Assembly (NCBI GenBank): GCA_958295665.1
Contig: OY282560.1
Span: 41,107,044 to 41,171,043 of the forward strand
From: Tipula vernalis
Lineage: Eukaryota > Arthropoda > Insecta > Diptera > Tipulidae
Reading direction: 5' to 3'
Length of the DNA stretch: 64,000 nucleotides
In this document: in pieces, positions 13,081 through 25,408 of the stretch
How the letters are laid out: every line of letters starts with the position of its first letter
How positions within the stretch are numbered: position 1 is the first letter of the stretch
Notes under the pieces: model-generated
What the model saw: the letters and a program-made list of their open reading frames with translations, nothing else
The model's database searches: none
What the model was told of the DNA's origin: nothing
Translations under genes and position numbers: made by a program

Positions 13081-15582
13081 AAGTTTACATGCATTCATGT
13101 AATTTTGCGGACCGAATTTCTGATTTTCTCATGAGATTTCAGCCCTTTATATTTTAATTAATTTAATTTGATTTATTTTGACTAGTATTTATTTTAATCG
13201 TTTTTATTAATTTTTTCATTCTATTTAAATATTTTTAGTATTGTTTTACTATTGTAATTGTATCTGACTGTAGTGGATTTTTAATAATTCATCGTACCAC
13301 AATTAAATTTTCATAAGTGCATTATGTTCTTAAATACTCTATTAAGTGCATAAAAATTAATTTATTTTTATGATTATAAAAAAAATGTTTACAATTAAAT
13401 TTCGGACTACCTAGATCAGGCCCGTCTATTCGTTTGGGTAATCAACGACATAAAAAGTATTTAAATATAACAAGACATCTTTTATGTATTCATTGTGTAT
13501 CTCGTTTTATGAATTTGGATTAGCACTATAAACTACGAATAATGATTTGCAATTGTATATACATACATCATTTAATCAAATCTGTTATTTCATTTAGCCA
13601 TCCTTCCTAGATTAAACCAAATTGAAAAGGATTAAATGAATATTTACCACCCTAAATGTCGTTAAAATCATCGCCCCATAAAAAGAAACACAATAAACTT
13701 CTAAGTAATATAATTATCGTAAAAACATTCACTTTATATACTTTAATCTTCCTTAAATTGCTGTTTATTCAAAAAATTATATAACAACAATGTTTTTATT
13801 CATCCACACCATCGTCATCCTCATCATCATCAGCATTATCATCATTGCCATCATCACCGGAACACAACATAATTTTCGGTATAAAAATAAATCGCAAAAC
13901 AGCAAAATTGTCGCAAAATTTCCTATATAGCATAAAAAAAGCACATTCATCACCCTTTCTCCGGTCGTAATGTCATAAATGGCATAGCTTCACAATCATA
14001 CAATATACAAAATAAAATGATTTTCTATTTCCGTATCATAACAGCTTGATTGGATTCACAACAACAACATTCAAAACATTTTAATTACCTCATCGGTATG
14101 TAAAAGCGCGAATCCGCGTGTTTAAAAATAAAATTATTACACGAACCGTTATTATTATTTTTTTATTGCCTTGGGTCTGAATTTTTCTTCGCACCGTATT
14201 CAAGAAGTTGGCCTCATGAAATTAATTAGATTATCGTAAGCAAAAAAAAAAAATCTTAAAATTTGTTTTCCTATCCTATACATACATATTTGGTTGTATA
14301 AACACAAGATAATTAAGACACGCGTCAAGTATTAAGTAATATACATTGGGAAACATTAACCCTTATCAATTTTCCTAATTCCTACTTCTTACAATAAACA
14401 TTTATTTTTTTAAGCAGCAAATCAACAATTAACCTCCTTTCTCAGTGCGTAATATCATTTTTCTTGACTCCATCGTCTTATGCCGTACAAACATTGTATA
14501 CTTCTTAAAAAAATGTTGTGCTGTATTTAAATGACAAAAAATTGAAAGAAAATCACCAAATTTTTTCTTCGTTCATTCGTTTGTTTTATTTTATCAATTG
14601 AATTTTCTACAGATTTTCTTTTTCCCATTTTTATGCCCCAAAAAGTTGTACCCAAACGCAAGTATTCAATAAAGTCGCATCAATATTATCGAAAATAACA
14701 ATTCCATGGTAATTTGGGAATAACAAAATTTTCGTTTTATTGAACTCTCAGCTATCGTTTGATCTGCTGCCTACAGGATAATCGATTTTTTTTTGTTGTT
14801 TTTTGCTACTGCGAATATCAGTAGTAAGGGAGATTTGGAGAATGTTGCTTTGGGTGTATACTGTGTGTGTGTGTGACGAATAATAGGAATTTAATTCCAA
14901 TTCGAACGTGCTGTTTCAGCGTCTGACATAAAATGAGAGAAAATCGAATTTACTGTTTCATGTATTCGGTTTGGTTGGTTTGCTTCTACTCGGGTACATT
15001 TATAAATTTTAAGTATTGTGTCTGCAATAACAAAATATCTTCTGATTATTTATTTGTACATAGTGTTCAATTTCTTCGAATTTTTAAATCTTTTGAAAAT
15101 TTCTTATAAATGTACTTAAATAAAAGGAGGACACACAATTCGTTCATTGTTCAATTGTAAAGAATCGAATTTTATTTTGCAGTCTCTAAATTCTTGGAAA
15201 TAGTGTTTCAGGTGTAATGTAGCCTGAATTGATTGAATATTGTTTGAAATATTAACAACGTCTACCTTTAAAGATGGGTTGGCTATTTTTATAAAAAATA
15301 CTATAGCTGAACTCGGTCCGCCTTGCTGGCCTTGCTGGTCCTAGCATTTAGTTATCGAAAATTCATTTTTCGTATATCTGTACAGTTAGTGCATTGTATG
15401 AGGGTGTAAACATTATAATGGGAAATAGATTTGGCAATATTGTTAATGAGCTATTGGAATGTAAACTGCTGTTAAAGGATGACAATGGAAAGATAAATGT
15501 AGCTGATCCGTATTATTCGGAAAAATATTATTAAAAAATGTAATAAATATTTTTTATGTGAAATGAAAATTCAGAGTTTGCT
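13081..15582. other. AT-rich sequence with no recognisable gene
   Basis: I see no exon, RNA gene or transposon signature here. There is a degenerate CATCAT-type microsatellite at about 13800-13858 and a short TG run near 14863. A 38-codon open frame at 15419-15535 (plus strand, starting MGNRF, ending SEKYY) is not recognised and is too short to call a gene. Confidence 0.6.
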
Positions 15583-15653
15583 GATTCTTCTTCGTTGTCT
15601 GAAAATATTCGGGCAAGAAAACCAAGTCTACAAATAAAGCGCCTCAAACAGGC
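15583..15653 (-). pseudogene. BEL/Pao element 1, distal integrase fragment
   Basis: Read on the minus strand, this stretch continues the integrase broken at 26673. After the gypsy insertion the frame gives LRRFICR...IFSDN, matching the BEL/Pao integrase block 'ALRRF...IYSDN' that contains the second catalytic Asp. After SDN the similarity ends, so the rest of the integrase and the 3' LTR are missing. The AGGC at 15650-15653 is one copy of the gypsy target duplication. Confidence 0.7.
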
Positions 15654-15915
15654 TGTTATGTATTCCTCCGATACCACACACTTCACTTTCAAGAAACAAT
15701 TCGGTCACACTTTATAATTATTCTTTATTATTCTGTAACTTATACATAATACATTAATGTTTATAACTCTACGTGACATCGATGACCCCTCTCTCTTTTT
15801 CTGTTTATTGATCTTTTACATTTTTTATTTATATGGAAGAGATGATAACAATGATCGATTAAGCTACATTGAACTATAATTTGACTATGGACGTACTTAC
15901 ATAAATATATAATAC
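15654..15915 (-). repeat. Gypsy 3' LTR
   Basis: 262-bp LTR beginning tgttatgtattcctcc and ending atatataatac on the plus strand. It differs from the 5' LTR at only a handful of sites (for example acgtgac versus acgggac, a T-run length change, ttatttat versus ttacttat, aagcta versus aaggta), so the insertion is fairly young. Confidence 0.95.
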
Positions 15916-15927
15916 TTTCCCCTTCTT
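15916..15927 (-). other. Polypurine tract of the gypsy element
   Basis: The minus strand reads AAGAAGGGGAAA immediately before the 3' LTR, which is the expected place and composition for the plus-strand priming site. Confidence 0.8.
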
Positions 15928-16093
15928 AAATTAATCATACCTGCTAGGTTATTTAACAATACAATTTTAAGTGGCTAATAAATTATTCATTACTTTTACA
16001 ATAAAAATCTTCACATTTTAAAATTTTAAAGAAGTCTTAAATTTTAGTTTCTCACTCAATTATTTAAAGGTAATGGCAGACTAATTTAGATTT

Positions 16094-16602
16094 TTAATTT
16101 GTGCTTTGAAAACGATTAGGCGATCTACGAATTCTTTTCGAACGTCTCAGCTCTATTGTTGTACTCGGTTTGCGCTTATTCTGATATCTTGGAAGCTTTA
16201 CTTGTTGTGGAAAAATGTGTACCGCGGGATGAAATTTATCTGCCAAATTCGATAACCTTAATTGATTGACATGCACGTTCCTGACACTATTATTTACATT
16301 AATGAGATACATCGTCTGAGAGGTTCGCTTTAGAATTCGAGATGGCACCAATCTTACAGAATTTTTAAAATGATTTCTATATAGCACTTTCTTCCCCTCC
16401 TTAAAATTATTTAATTTTTTCGTGATTAGCTTATCTCTACATTCATTATTTTTATTTTCTATTACATTTTTATCAATTTGCTTATTTTGTAAATTAAATC
16501 TTACTTGTTTTTTGTTATTCACAAGATCAAGCATAGATCGCGTTTTGTATGAAAAAATCAATTCGTTTGGTGTCTGTTTTGTAGCTGTACTTGGAGTATT
16601 TC
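16094..16602 (-). pseudogene. Gypsy integrase C-terminal part (separated by insertion)
   Basis: About 165 codons on the minus strand. They begin with the integrase block NTPSTATKQTP (16564-16599), run through a basic region with FKEGKKVLYRN, which resembles the post-core chromatin/DNA-binding domain of gypsy integrases, and end in an Arg/Lys/Ser-rich tail with RRSKRIRRSPNR. The stop is at 16094 and the polypurine tract lies beyond it. The upstream half of the integrase sits at 22918-23495. The reading frame on both sides agrees with a single original integrase if the insertion and one 3-bp target copy are removed. No independent start is expected here. Confidence 0.85.
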
Positions 16603-16626
16603 CACGGTAAAAAATATAATACTATT
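16603..16626 (+). repeat. Left terminal inverted repeat of the CACTA-like element
   Basis: CACGGTAAAAAATATAATAC and a few bases more. It pairs with the right end at about 18 of 24 positions if one gap is allowed. Confidence 0.75.
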
Positions 16627-17303
16627 TTTTAAACCTTAAAAAAGATTACAGACATTTTCCCAATATAAAAAGAATTAATTATAATATTTCCAAATGATTA
16701 AAAATTGTATATTCCTTTTTCCGGTTACAACTTAACTATCATGCATTAAAATCGAATACAAAATGTTATCTTTCAAGAATTTTGGATTGGAATCTACCAA
16801 CAAAAATGTAATCGTCACGCAAAGAAATGGATTTTATTTATTCGTGTATTTTTCGGCCAAAATCGATAGTTTTTGGTTTTTATTTTATTCACGATCATGC
16901 ATTTTTCTTCGTTTGCCTTCATAATGTACGAAATACCTCCCTATGAGTGAGTAGTCAAGATATAAAAATTTGGTTATCTCTTTCAGTAAATATAATAAAC
17001 AAATTAATTGTACCGTTTTTGGTTTTACATTTTTTGTAATTATATCGACATGTTAGAACAGGAAACTTTTATTTAATTATATTATATTACAATTTAAACT
17101 AAGTGGAATAATAAAATGAATGTATTAAACCCGGTAATGTTTTAGTTGATGCGAAAATTTGGATTGCTGCATGTCGAACATGTCAAACATAAAATTTTTA
17201 AAAATAAAGTATACATGTGGTATACAAAATACTAAAAAAATAATTACTTTCAATGTTTTAAGTGATGTTTTAGAAAAAAGTAAGGTTTTAATAACAACTT
17301 TGA

Positions 17304-17450
<147 letters not shown>

Positions 17451-18005
17451 ATGTATTTGCATTTTAATAATTTAAATTTATGATTTTTAGTAATCTACAG
17501 CAGTCCCTACGACTTATGTGAAAATACATTCACACTGGAATTTGATAAAATCCAAATTGAAAAAGAAAACTTGGAAGACATTATTATACAATTTGGTAAT
17601 TGCGCTTGTTTTGAGGTTGAGCTCGTAGTTTCCGTTACAAATACCACGCCAGTTAGTAGAGCAAATGCTGTATTTGGCCCTGAATTATTAATTACCGCTC
17701 AGGTAAGTTCCAAAATGTGCTGTTAATAATTTGAAGTGTAATAATTAAGTGAGGTTAAAATTATTTAAATTAAATTTAGTGAGCCTATTTCTTTTTAATC
17801 CAATTAGTTATTTTAAAATTTGTATATTTTCTTATCATATAAAATGCATGATGCTTGCATCATATAAAAACGAGTAAAACTATCGTGTTTGCCATCTTGT
17901 TTCTAAAATTCTTTACGGGGTGTGTATTTCTAATTATTAGCTACCTAAAATAAACGTTTATTATATTATTTTTATCATGTTACCAATTTGAAATCGGAAA
18001 TACCA

Positions 18006-18272
18006 TATCGTCGGTGACGGTGCAAAAGCATGTATCTACACGTTGGCTATTTTTTCAGAAAATGAGAAAAATGTGCGAATTTGCCATAGTATACACTAAA
18101 ATACACAAACAAAATTGATTAGCTTCACTTTTGAACGTTATGTTATCTCCAATTTAATTTAAAAACCAGCAAACTCTATTATTTTCTATTATTTTTACCA
18201 ATAAACCATTAAAACGATTTTGACAAATTTTGTAGATAGTAGATACACGCTTTTGCATCGTCACCGACGATA
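18006..18272. mobile_element. TA-flanked MITE in intron 2
   Basis: Inverted repeats of about 33 bp pair 18008-18040 with 18238-18270. Both begin TCGTCGGTGACG(G/A)TGCAAAAGC when read inward. The dinucleotide TA lies at both edges (18006-18007 and 18271-18272), as expected for a Tc1/mariner-type target duplication. The interior of about 200 bp is AT-rich with no frame. It lies wholly inside intron 2, so it would not break the coding sequence. Confidence 0.85.
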
Positions 18273-19884
18273 TTGCTTGTGTAAATTACAGATTAAAGTA
18301 ACGTAATAAAAGTTATAGGTTAAGTTATTTTTCGATTTAAATTTTTATGTAATCACCATAATTGAGATGAACAAGGAAAACCATGTTATTTAATTCAAAA
18401 TAATAATTTAATTTATTTCTTGGTTTTTTCATACATTCTTGGATTTATCAATTTTTTTAAATTTGATATATTAAATATTGTTCCACAGGGTCTTAAAATA
18501 TTTTTACAAGAAGATACGGATGGATTGGAGATTCTCGAGGAATATAACGAAAAGAACACTTTATGCAAATCTAGCAGGAGAACTTTTGTGAAAATTTTGA
18601 CCAATTATTTAAGAAAATATTTTGGTAATTATCCTAAAAAGGAAGCAAAAATTGCAATTGCAAAAGCAGCAATTACATTATTCCCATCATTTAAAGTTGC
18701 TAACAGTAAATTTGAAGGAATCGTAAGTCAATTACAAAATAATTATTTGAAAATATTCATGTTACCAATATATTTTATGGCTGTAGGATATATTTTACAA
18801 CCCAGAGGATAATAGCGGCTTTTTGGTATCAAAATTTAAAAATATTAATAACAAACGACATAAAGTGGAAGGTACATTCGGCAATATAAGAAAAAAAAAC
18901 AAAAACTAGGAAAAGTCGAGGAGACAATTGTAAAATCAAAACTAAAAATTGAAGACAAAGAGTTTTTTAAAACCTGTGTAGTAGAAACGCAATTAGAACT
19001 TTTAAAATTAAAGCTTAAAAATACAATAGATGAGAGAATTGAATTTATAAAGGAAAACCTAAACATAAAGCAACATTTCCCTTTCTTTTTTTTATAAACC
19101 TGAACTGGTATACATACTTAATTAACTTTTATCGTTGATAATATTTTAATTTATTTTAACTATCATTTTTAGATACTGTATGATTTTGAACTGCGGCATC
19201 CAAATATTTTGAATAATTTACTTAGCTGCTGGGAAGAATATAGCAATAAAATTGAATCGGTACTGCAGGTTACCATTGGGGAAACCTTCGAAAAGTTAGG
19301 GAGTAAGTTTCAGACAATTATTAAAAGCATTCCACAATTACGTCCGATAATTAATATATTTTACAGGTTGGAGTCACACTATTAAAACCTTTTTGGGATT
19401 ATTGAAACTTTTACCGGCTACAACTTTTGGGAAAAAATCAAAATACACCAAACGGTTGAACTTTGAAGAAGCTTGTAATTTGCTAGTGCAGTTTGAGGAT
19501 GTAAGATATTAAAAAATTGAAAAATATTTAAAAACTTTATTATTATATTAAATTATTTTTTACAGTTAAATACACCACCAAAATATTTTGCAACGAATGT
19601 AAAAGAACCACATATAGTGGCTGTTGGGCCAAATAGAACTGCTATATCTCAGTTTTATCTTCAAATTGATGGAGAGCTGATTCCTTTACCATTCCATTAT
19701 AACTTCTTGGACGCGTTTGACATTGTATTTAAGTCTTATTATATTTTTAATATTAATTTTAATCTGAATTTACTACATTTTTTTAACTTTTTTGCTATTT
19801 ATATTTATAATATTAGCAGTGCGAAGCCTTCTAGTAATTTAATAGAAATTTTTTCCCGGTTCAATTAACAAACCAGTATACAAA

Positions 19885-22381
19885 ATGTTTTTCAGCTTCA
19901 AGTGCAACATGCAAAATTTTAAATCAGTAAATCATGTTATTTTTCATTTAAAGTATGACCATTTTATGTCTGAAACTAAAAGTAGCAGTTTAAAATGTAT
20001 AATAAGTCAAACTTGCACAAATGAATTTATTACATTTAGTGGTCTAAGGCGACATGTTAGAACTTGTAAATCAGTTGCACAAACTCTTCCATTAAATCAA
20101 ACTGAAGAAATAATTAATGTTAGTAAGATAACGAATGATACATCTCAAACTACTTCACAGTCCAACATAAGTGATGATATTTCTGAACAACCTATTGAAC
20201 AAACTAATTATGATGCAAATTTAGGTTTAAACTTTCATAATATTAAATTAAACATTCAAGAGTTTGTTAATGAACTAATGTCTATGAATATTTGTCAAGA
20301 CAATATTACCATCATTTTAAAAAGCATTAGTAGTTTATTCAACAAAAATTGTGAATCAATGATTGATTATGTAAAGCATATAAATAGTAATTCTCAAATT
20401 CTTGAATTTATTTTTAATTTCAATTCGTCAGTCGTAAGTGAAATTAAAAATCTTTCAACATATTATAAAAGGAAGCAAGCTAAAAAAGATAGTGAATATT
20501 ACACAGATTTATTGGAAAAAAGTTTGGGTGATAGGTGGGATAAAAAATTTGATGTAAATTAAAATATTTATCAAAATGTTTTAGTACAATGCACCTTTCA
20601 ATACATACCAATAAAACAAACTTTATATTCTCTGTTTAAAAAAAATAATTTTTGCAATATGTACTTCAAAAGTGACCATGTTTGTGATAAAAATGTATTA
20701 CAAAACTTTTGTTGTGCCAACATTTTTAAGGAGATCAGTTTCTTTACCGAAAACACATTTCCACTTCAAATTCAACTTTTTTTTGATGAGTTTGAAGTTG
20801 CAATTCCGTTAGGTAGTAAAAAGGGAGTTCATAAAATAGGTGCTATTTATTTTTCATTGCGAAATGTCCCTTATCCATTTAGTTCTAAATTAGAGAATAT
20901 ATATTTAGTCAGCTTATTTTTTAGTAATGATTTAAAAAATGAAAACATTAATTTTAATAGAGTACTTGAACCTATAGTTGCAGATATAAAAAATTTAGAA
21001 TCGGACGGAATAAATATAAATTTTGAAACGAAAAATTATAATTTAAAAGGAACTTTAGTAGCGTTAAGTCATGACAATTTAGGTGCAAATTGTGCGTTAG
21101 GGTTCGTTGAATCATTTCAGGCGAATTTTTTTTTGTAGAATATGTACGGCACATAAAGATCAAACACAAATTTTAGCATCGGAAAATGTAGCTGATTTAA
21201 GAAATTTTACTGAATATAAAAATATTTTCAGAACTACAGACGTAAATATTAATCATAACACATCTAAAGGTATCAAGCATTATTGTATTTTAAATGATAT
21301 ACTTCATTACAACATATTTGAAAATAGTAATGTTGATATAATGCATGATATTTTAGAAGGTGCCATTCCGTTTATAATTAAACACTTCTTGCAAGTTGCA
21401 ATTTCTTCAAAGCTCATTAAATTAGAAGAAGTCAATGAAAAAATTAAATGTTTTAAATTTGGCTACACGTTCAGAAAGAATTTACCATCAACTATTTATA
21501 CAGACAAACAGACATTAACATCTATAGGTCTTACAGCTTCGCAAAATTTGTGGTTATTTTTCCATTTTCCTTTTATCTTTTATGAATTAAGTCTGAAGCT
21601 TCCAAAGTTTTGGAATGGAATTACTACTCTATTCAAAATTGTTCATATTGTTTTGTCGCCATCTATACCTTTATCAAGAATTGTGCAATTAGAAAATAAT
21701 ATTACTCACCACCTCAATTGTATTTTGCAAGATTATAAATTGAAGCTATTGCCAAAGCACCATATACTAACACATTATCCTAGAATAATTAGTAAAATAG
21801 GTCCTTTATTGCATACATGGTGTATGAGATATGAAGCCAAACATCGTTACTTCACCAAAAATTAATTCAGCTATAAATAATTATAAAAATATTTGTAAAA
21901 CATTAGCATTCGTCATCAATGTTTTATTTCACAATCTATAAACAATCAGACTTTTACTGAAAAGAAACTTTTAGGCAAAACGAAAGAAACATTTTGTTTT
22001 ATATCTTTACCTTTCGAGGTGCAAACTAATTATTTAATAAAATTTCCTCAATTTGAAAATAGCATTCATTTTATAGAATGCTTTAGTACAAACTGGTTTG
22101 AAGTAGATCCGGGATTTCACTATCGAATGGGTTTATTTTTATATTTAAATAACCAAAATAAATTTGGTAAAATTACTAATATTTACCATGTAAATCAAGT
22201 TTCTTATTTTCAAGTTAAATTATTTGATATAGTTATTTTCAATGAAAATTTTAACAGTTATCATATTAAAGAAACAGATATTGAGCTTTGTATTAGCTAT
22301 TATGATTTAAATAACAAAAAAACCTTTGAATGTTATACAATTATGGAAAATCAATTTATTTTAGTTCCAAATTTATTATAA
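19885..22381 (+). pseudogene. CACTA/EnSpm-like transposase with N-terminal zinc finger, broken
   Basis: Intron-free reading of about 830 residues. The N-terminus has C2H2-like pieces (CIISQTC...FSGLRRHVRTC). The middle carries D-IMHDILEGAIP (about 21332-21368), which matches the conserved 'HD.LEG' block of this transposase type. Downstream, LLPKHHILTHYPRI...GPLLHTWCMRYEAKH (21748-21845) matches the strongly conserved C-terminal block. Damage: an in-frame TAA at 20560-20562, one extra T in the run at 21126-21134, one extra A near 21858, and one lost base near 21909. Between these points the frame is open. The function, cutting and joining at the CACGG ends, follows from the family. The ATG at 19885 overlaps a good splice acceptor (TTTTTCAG ending 19899), so the true first exon could lie upstream. 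Confidence 0.78.
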
Positions 22382-22556
22382 TTTTTTTTATTTTTAACTA
22401 TTATACCAAAAAAATGTTTGAAATAATAATGTATTATATTAAGTTATTATACTACTAATATATGTATGAAATATTCGAATATATTATATGAAATAAATAA
22501 TATATTAAAATGAAGTATTTTTATTATTAAAATAATTTAAATCCCGTAAGGTTTAC

Positions 22557-22880
22557 TTTTAATCCGGAGTTACTCAATCAACTGTAATTAATGATACTAA
22601 ACTTAAATACATATTACTTATAATTTGTTTAATAATGAAATATTATAATATATGATTTTCCTTATTAAACTTGTTTTAATCTTTGGCGAGGTTTAATCTT
22701 AATCCTGAGTTACTTATATCGACTATAAGTAAATGGTCCTAAAGTTAAATACATGTAACTTATAATTTTTTTAGTAACGAAATATTACATTATAAGTTTT
22801 TTCCTGATTAAACATTTTTTTTAATCTTTGGTGAGGATTATAATGTAATCTGAAATTAGTTTGGACTATTATATAACCCC
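22557..22880. repeat. Subterminal direct repeats, ~140-146 bp unit
   Basis: The block aatcc(g/t)gagttact recurs at 22561 and 22701, and a decayed third copy starts near 22847. Each copy is followed by similar tta(a)atacat...acttataattt sequence. Clustered subterminal repeats inside the TIR are typical of CACTA-type elements, where they can bind transposase. Only the right end shows them clearly. Confidence 0.65.
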
Positions 22881-22892
22881 AAATAGATTATA

Positions 22893-22917
22893 AATTAGTA
22901 CAATTTTTTTTGCCGTG
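22893..22917 (-). repeat. Right terminal inverted repeat of the CACTA-like element
   Basis: The minus strand reads CACGGCAAAAAAAATTGTAC, the partner of the left end. The host integrase frame resumes right after the 3-bp flank TTT. Confidence 0.75.
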
Positions 22918-23495
22918 TTTGTACCATCAAAAATTTAATAATTTTATATTGTATATCACCGGAAGGGTTTTCGACTAAAAATTTTTTCAAACATTTTTTT
23001 ACGATTTGAACATATCTTTCTGCTGACCCATTGGATTGTGCGTGGTAAGGTGGTGAAAATATCCACTCAATTTTATAAGTCTTGCAGAATTTTTTTATTG
23101 CAAAAGATGTAAATGGTGGACCATTATCTGATACTATCTTCCCTGGCAACCCATATACAAGGAACAAATTGTACAGTTTTTTTATGACACTCTGAGCAAT
23201 TAGTATTATTCATTATTTGAACTTCACAAAATTTACTATATGTATCGACTATATGCAGAAACCCAAACCCTGCGAATTCTAAGAAATCCACATGTACTCG
23301 CTCAAATGGGTATTCACTTGGTTTCCATGACGTAATTACCTTTTCTACAGGAACATTGGATACTGTCTGACAAACATTACAAGAATTTACATAGGTCTCT
23401 ATATCTTTGTCTATTAAATTCCACCAAACATAAGAACGAGCTAATAACTTCATTTGAACAATTCCTAAGTGACCTTCATGTAACAACCTCAACAT
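22918..23495 (-). pseudogene. Gypsy integrase: zinc-binding and catalytic core
   Basis: On the minus strand, 23495-23124 holds the HHCC zinc-binding region (H-EGHLG ... CNVCQ) and the first catalytic Asp (RVHVDFLEF). A frameshift near 23165 leads to 23167-22918, with the second Asp (IVSDNGPPFTS) and the catalytic Glu (SNGSAERYVQ), so all three DD35E residues are visible. The core ends where the CACTA-like element entered at 22917; the remainder is at 16094-16602. Upstream, a frameshift near 23480 separates it from RNase H. Confidence 0.88.
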
Positions 23496-25115
23496 TATAT
23501 TTTTTTAATTTTTCAGGCACTATAATTCTGTTGGCATAATATAAACATTCATTTTCTGTACTCAAACTATAACGATTCCTATAATACGGCTTAAGAATTT
23601 CTGAAATCTTTGTAGGCCAATCCGACATAACAAACGTACGCACCTGTTGTAATATCGGATCTCTAGTAGTTTCATGAGAAATCTGAAACATATCAATTGG
23701 AATATCTACAGAATCTTTAATAAAATTAATGCAGTTTGTTTCGTCTATTCCCGTAGGCTCATTTACAGGCAATTTTGACATTGCATCTGCATTACCGTTT
23801 TTAGAACCACTCTTATACTCCAGCTTATAATTGTACATAGACAAAATTACAGGCCATCTCTGCAGACGAGCAGCAGCCACAGATGGAGTTCCTTTTTTGG
23901 GGTGAAAAATTTCTTTTAGAGCCTGGTGATCCGTAAATATAGTAAATTGATGTCCATATACATACTTATGAAATTTTTTCAATGCGAATATGATCGCCAG
24001 TGCCTCTCGATGTAACTGAGAATAATTTCTCTCAGCCGCCGAAAGAGTACTCGAAACAAAAAGTATTGGTTTTTCGACACCTTCGACTAAATGAGACAAT
24101 ACTGCCCCGACATCATATGGACTAGCATCAGTTGAAATAATAATTTCTTTGGTTGGATCATATAATTGTAAAAGGTTATTATTTAAAATTAATTTTTTAC
24201 TATTCTTAAAACATTTTTCACAAGCTTCCGACCAAATATATGCAACATCCTTTTTTAATAGCTTATACAACTCCATTAATTCCGTAGACAAATTCGGAAT
24301 GAACTTCCCATTTTCTCTTCATTTGGACTAATACCTTCTTTCGATAGAGTATGACATAAATATAAAACTCTTGATTGAATGAATTTACATTTTTCGACAT
24401 TGATTTTGACGTTGGACTTCGCTAATCTTTCTAGAACTGACATCAATTTGGCCCTACAATCAATCATCTTCTGACTCACCTCCTATCAATATGTCATCTA
24501 GATAACAAAATGTTTTCTCCAAATTGCCTAGAATTTGGTCCATTATTGACTGGAATATTGCAGGGCCACTAGAAACTCCAAACGGGAGTCGCGTATATCT
24601 ATATAACCCCTTGTGGGTATTAATGGTCAAATATTCTTGACTTCGTTCCGATACAGCTAACTGTTGATATGCTCCAGCAAGATCTAATACGCAAAAAAAT
24701 TTAGAATTTGCTAAATTTACAAAAATATCCTCTATTTTCGGAAGAGGATAATAATCCGTAGAAATCTTTGGGTTGATGGTTACCCGACAATCTATACACA
24801 ACCTTATTGCTCCTGATGCCTTAGGGACTATGACAATTGGACTAGCCCACTTACTTTTTGTTACACGTACTAAAATTTTTTCGGATTCTAATCTATCTAG
24901 CTCGGCTTCTACCTTGGGTCTTAATTTATAAGGAACTGAATAGGCACAGTGAAAGATTGGACTAACCTGCTCCGGTACCACTATTTTTGCTTCGTACCCA
25001 CGTATTGGTTCATCTAACTGTTGATTAATTACAGTTGGAAATTGTTCTTTAATTACGTCGTACATGTTTGAATAAATTTTACGTATGGTTTGGTCCTGAC
25101 ATGGTTGCGACTCAT
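23476..25115 (-). pseudogene. Gypsy reverse transcriptase and RNase H
   Basis: The RT runs 25115 to about 24300 on the minus strand: SKWASPIVIVPK, LCIDCRVTIN, YYPLPKIEDIF, FCVLDLAGAYQQL (first catalytic Asp), LPFGVSSGPAIFQ, FCYLDDILIGG (YLDD motif). At 24459-24466 a tandem repeat of four bases shifts the frame, and the thumb (CKFIQSRVLYL...KEGISPNEEK) continues in another frame. About 25 residues before KFIPNLS appear deleted near 24305. The RNase H follows (24291-23476): STDASPYDVGAVLSH, LHREALAIIFALKKFH, FTDHQALKEIF. It would copy the element RNA in cytoplasmic particles if intact; it is not. Confidence 0.9.
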
Positions 25116-25405
25116 TTTCCCTTTTGACGAAACATATTATTCCTCCAATCTGGAACTAAAATATCCAACCAATTTCTCCCCAATAATGGTTGAAAAGTTT
25201 TATTGGTCTTGATCACAATAAGTTCCAATAAGTATTTTTTATTATTAAACAAGACATTGACTTTGATTTTTCCCAACGCATCGATAGCTTGACCTGTAAT
25301 AGATAAAAGTGTATTAGAAACTGAATTTAACTTTATATTTTTAAAATTAGAACAAAAAACTTCCTGTGATATGATTGATGAGTAGGCCCCAGTATCCTCT
25401 TCCAT
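25112..25405 (-). pseudogene. Gypsy aspartic protease
   Basis: About 97 codons with the catalytic motif EEDTGAYSSII at the start and PLLGRNWLDIL near the end, both usual for Ty3/gypsy proteases. It is in the same frame as gag and separated from it only by a TGA at 25409-25411. A frameshift near 25130 breaks the link to the RT. It would mature the Gag-Pol polyprotein. Confidence 0.85.
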
Positions 25406-25408
25406 TTC

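Noticed and set aside
15419..15535. 38-codon frame starting MGNRF
   Set aside because: Too short and unrecognised, with no context to support a gene; noted only in the intergenic entry.
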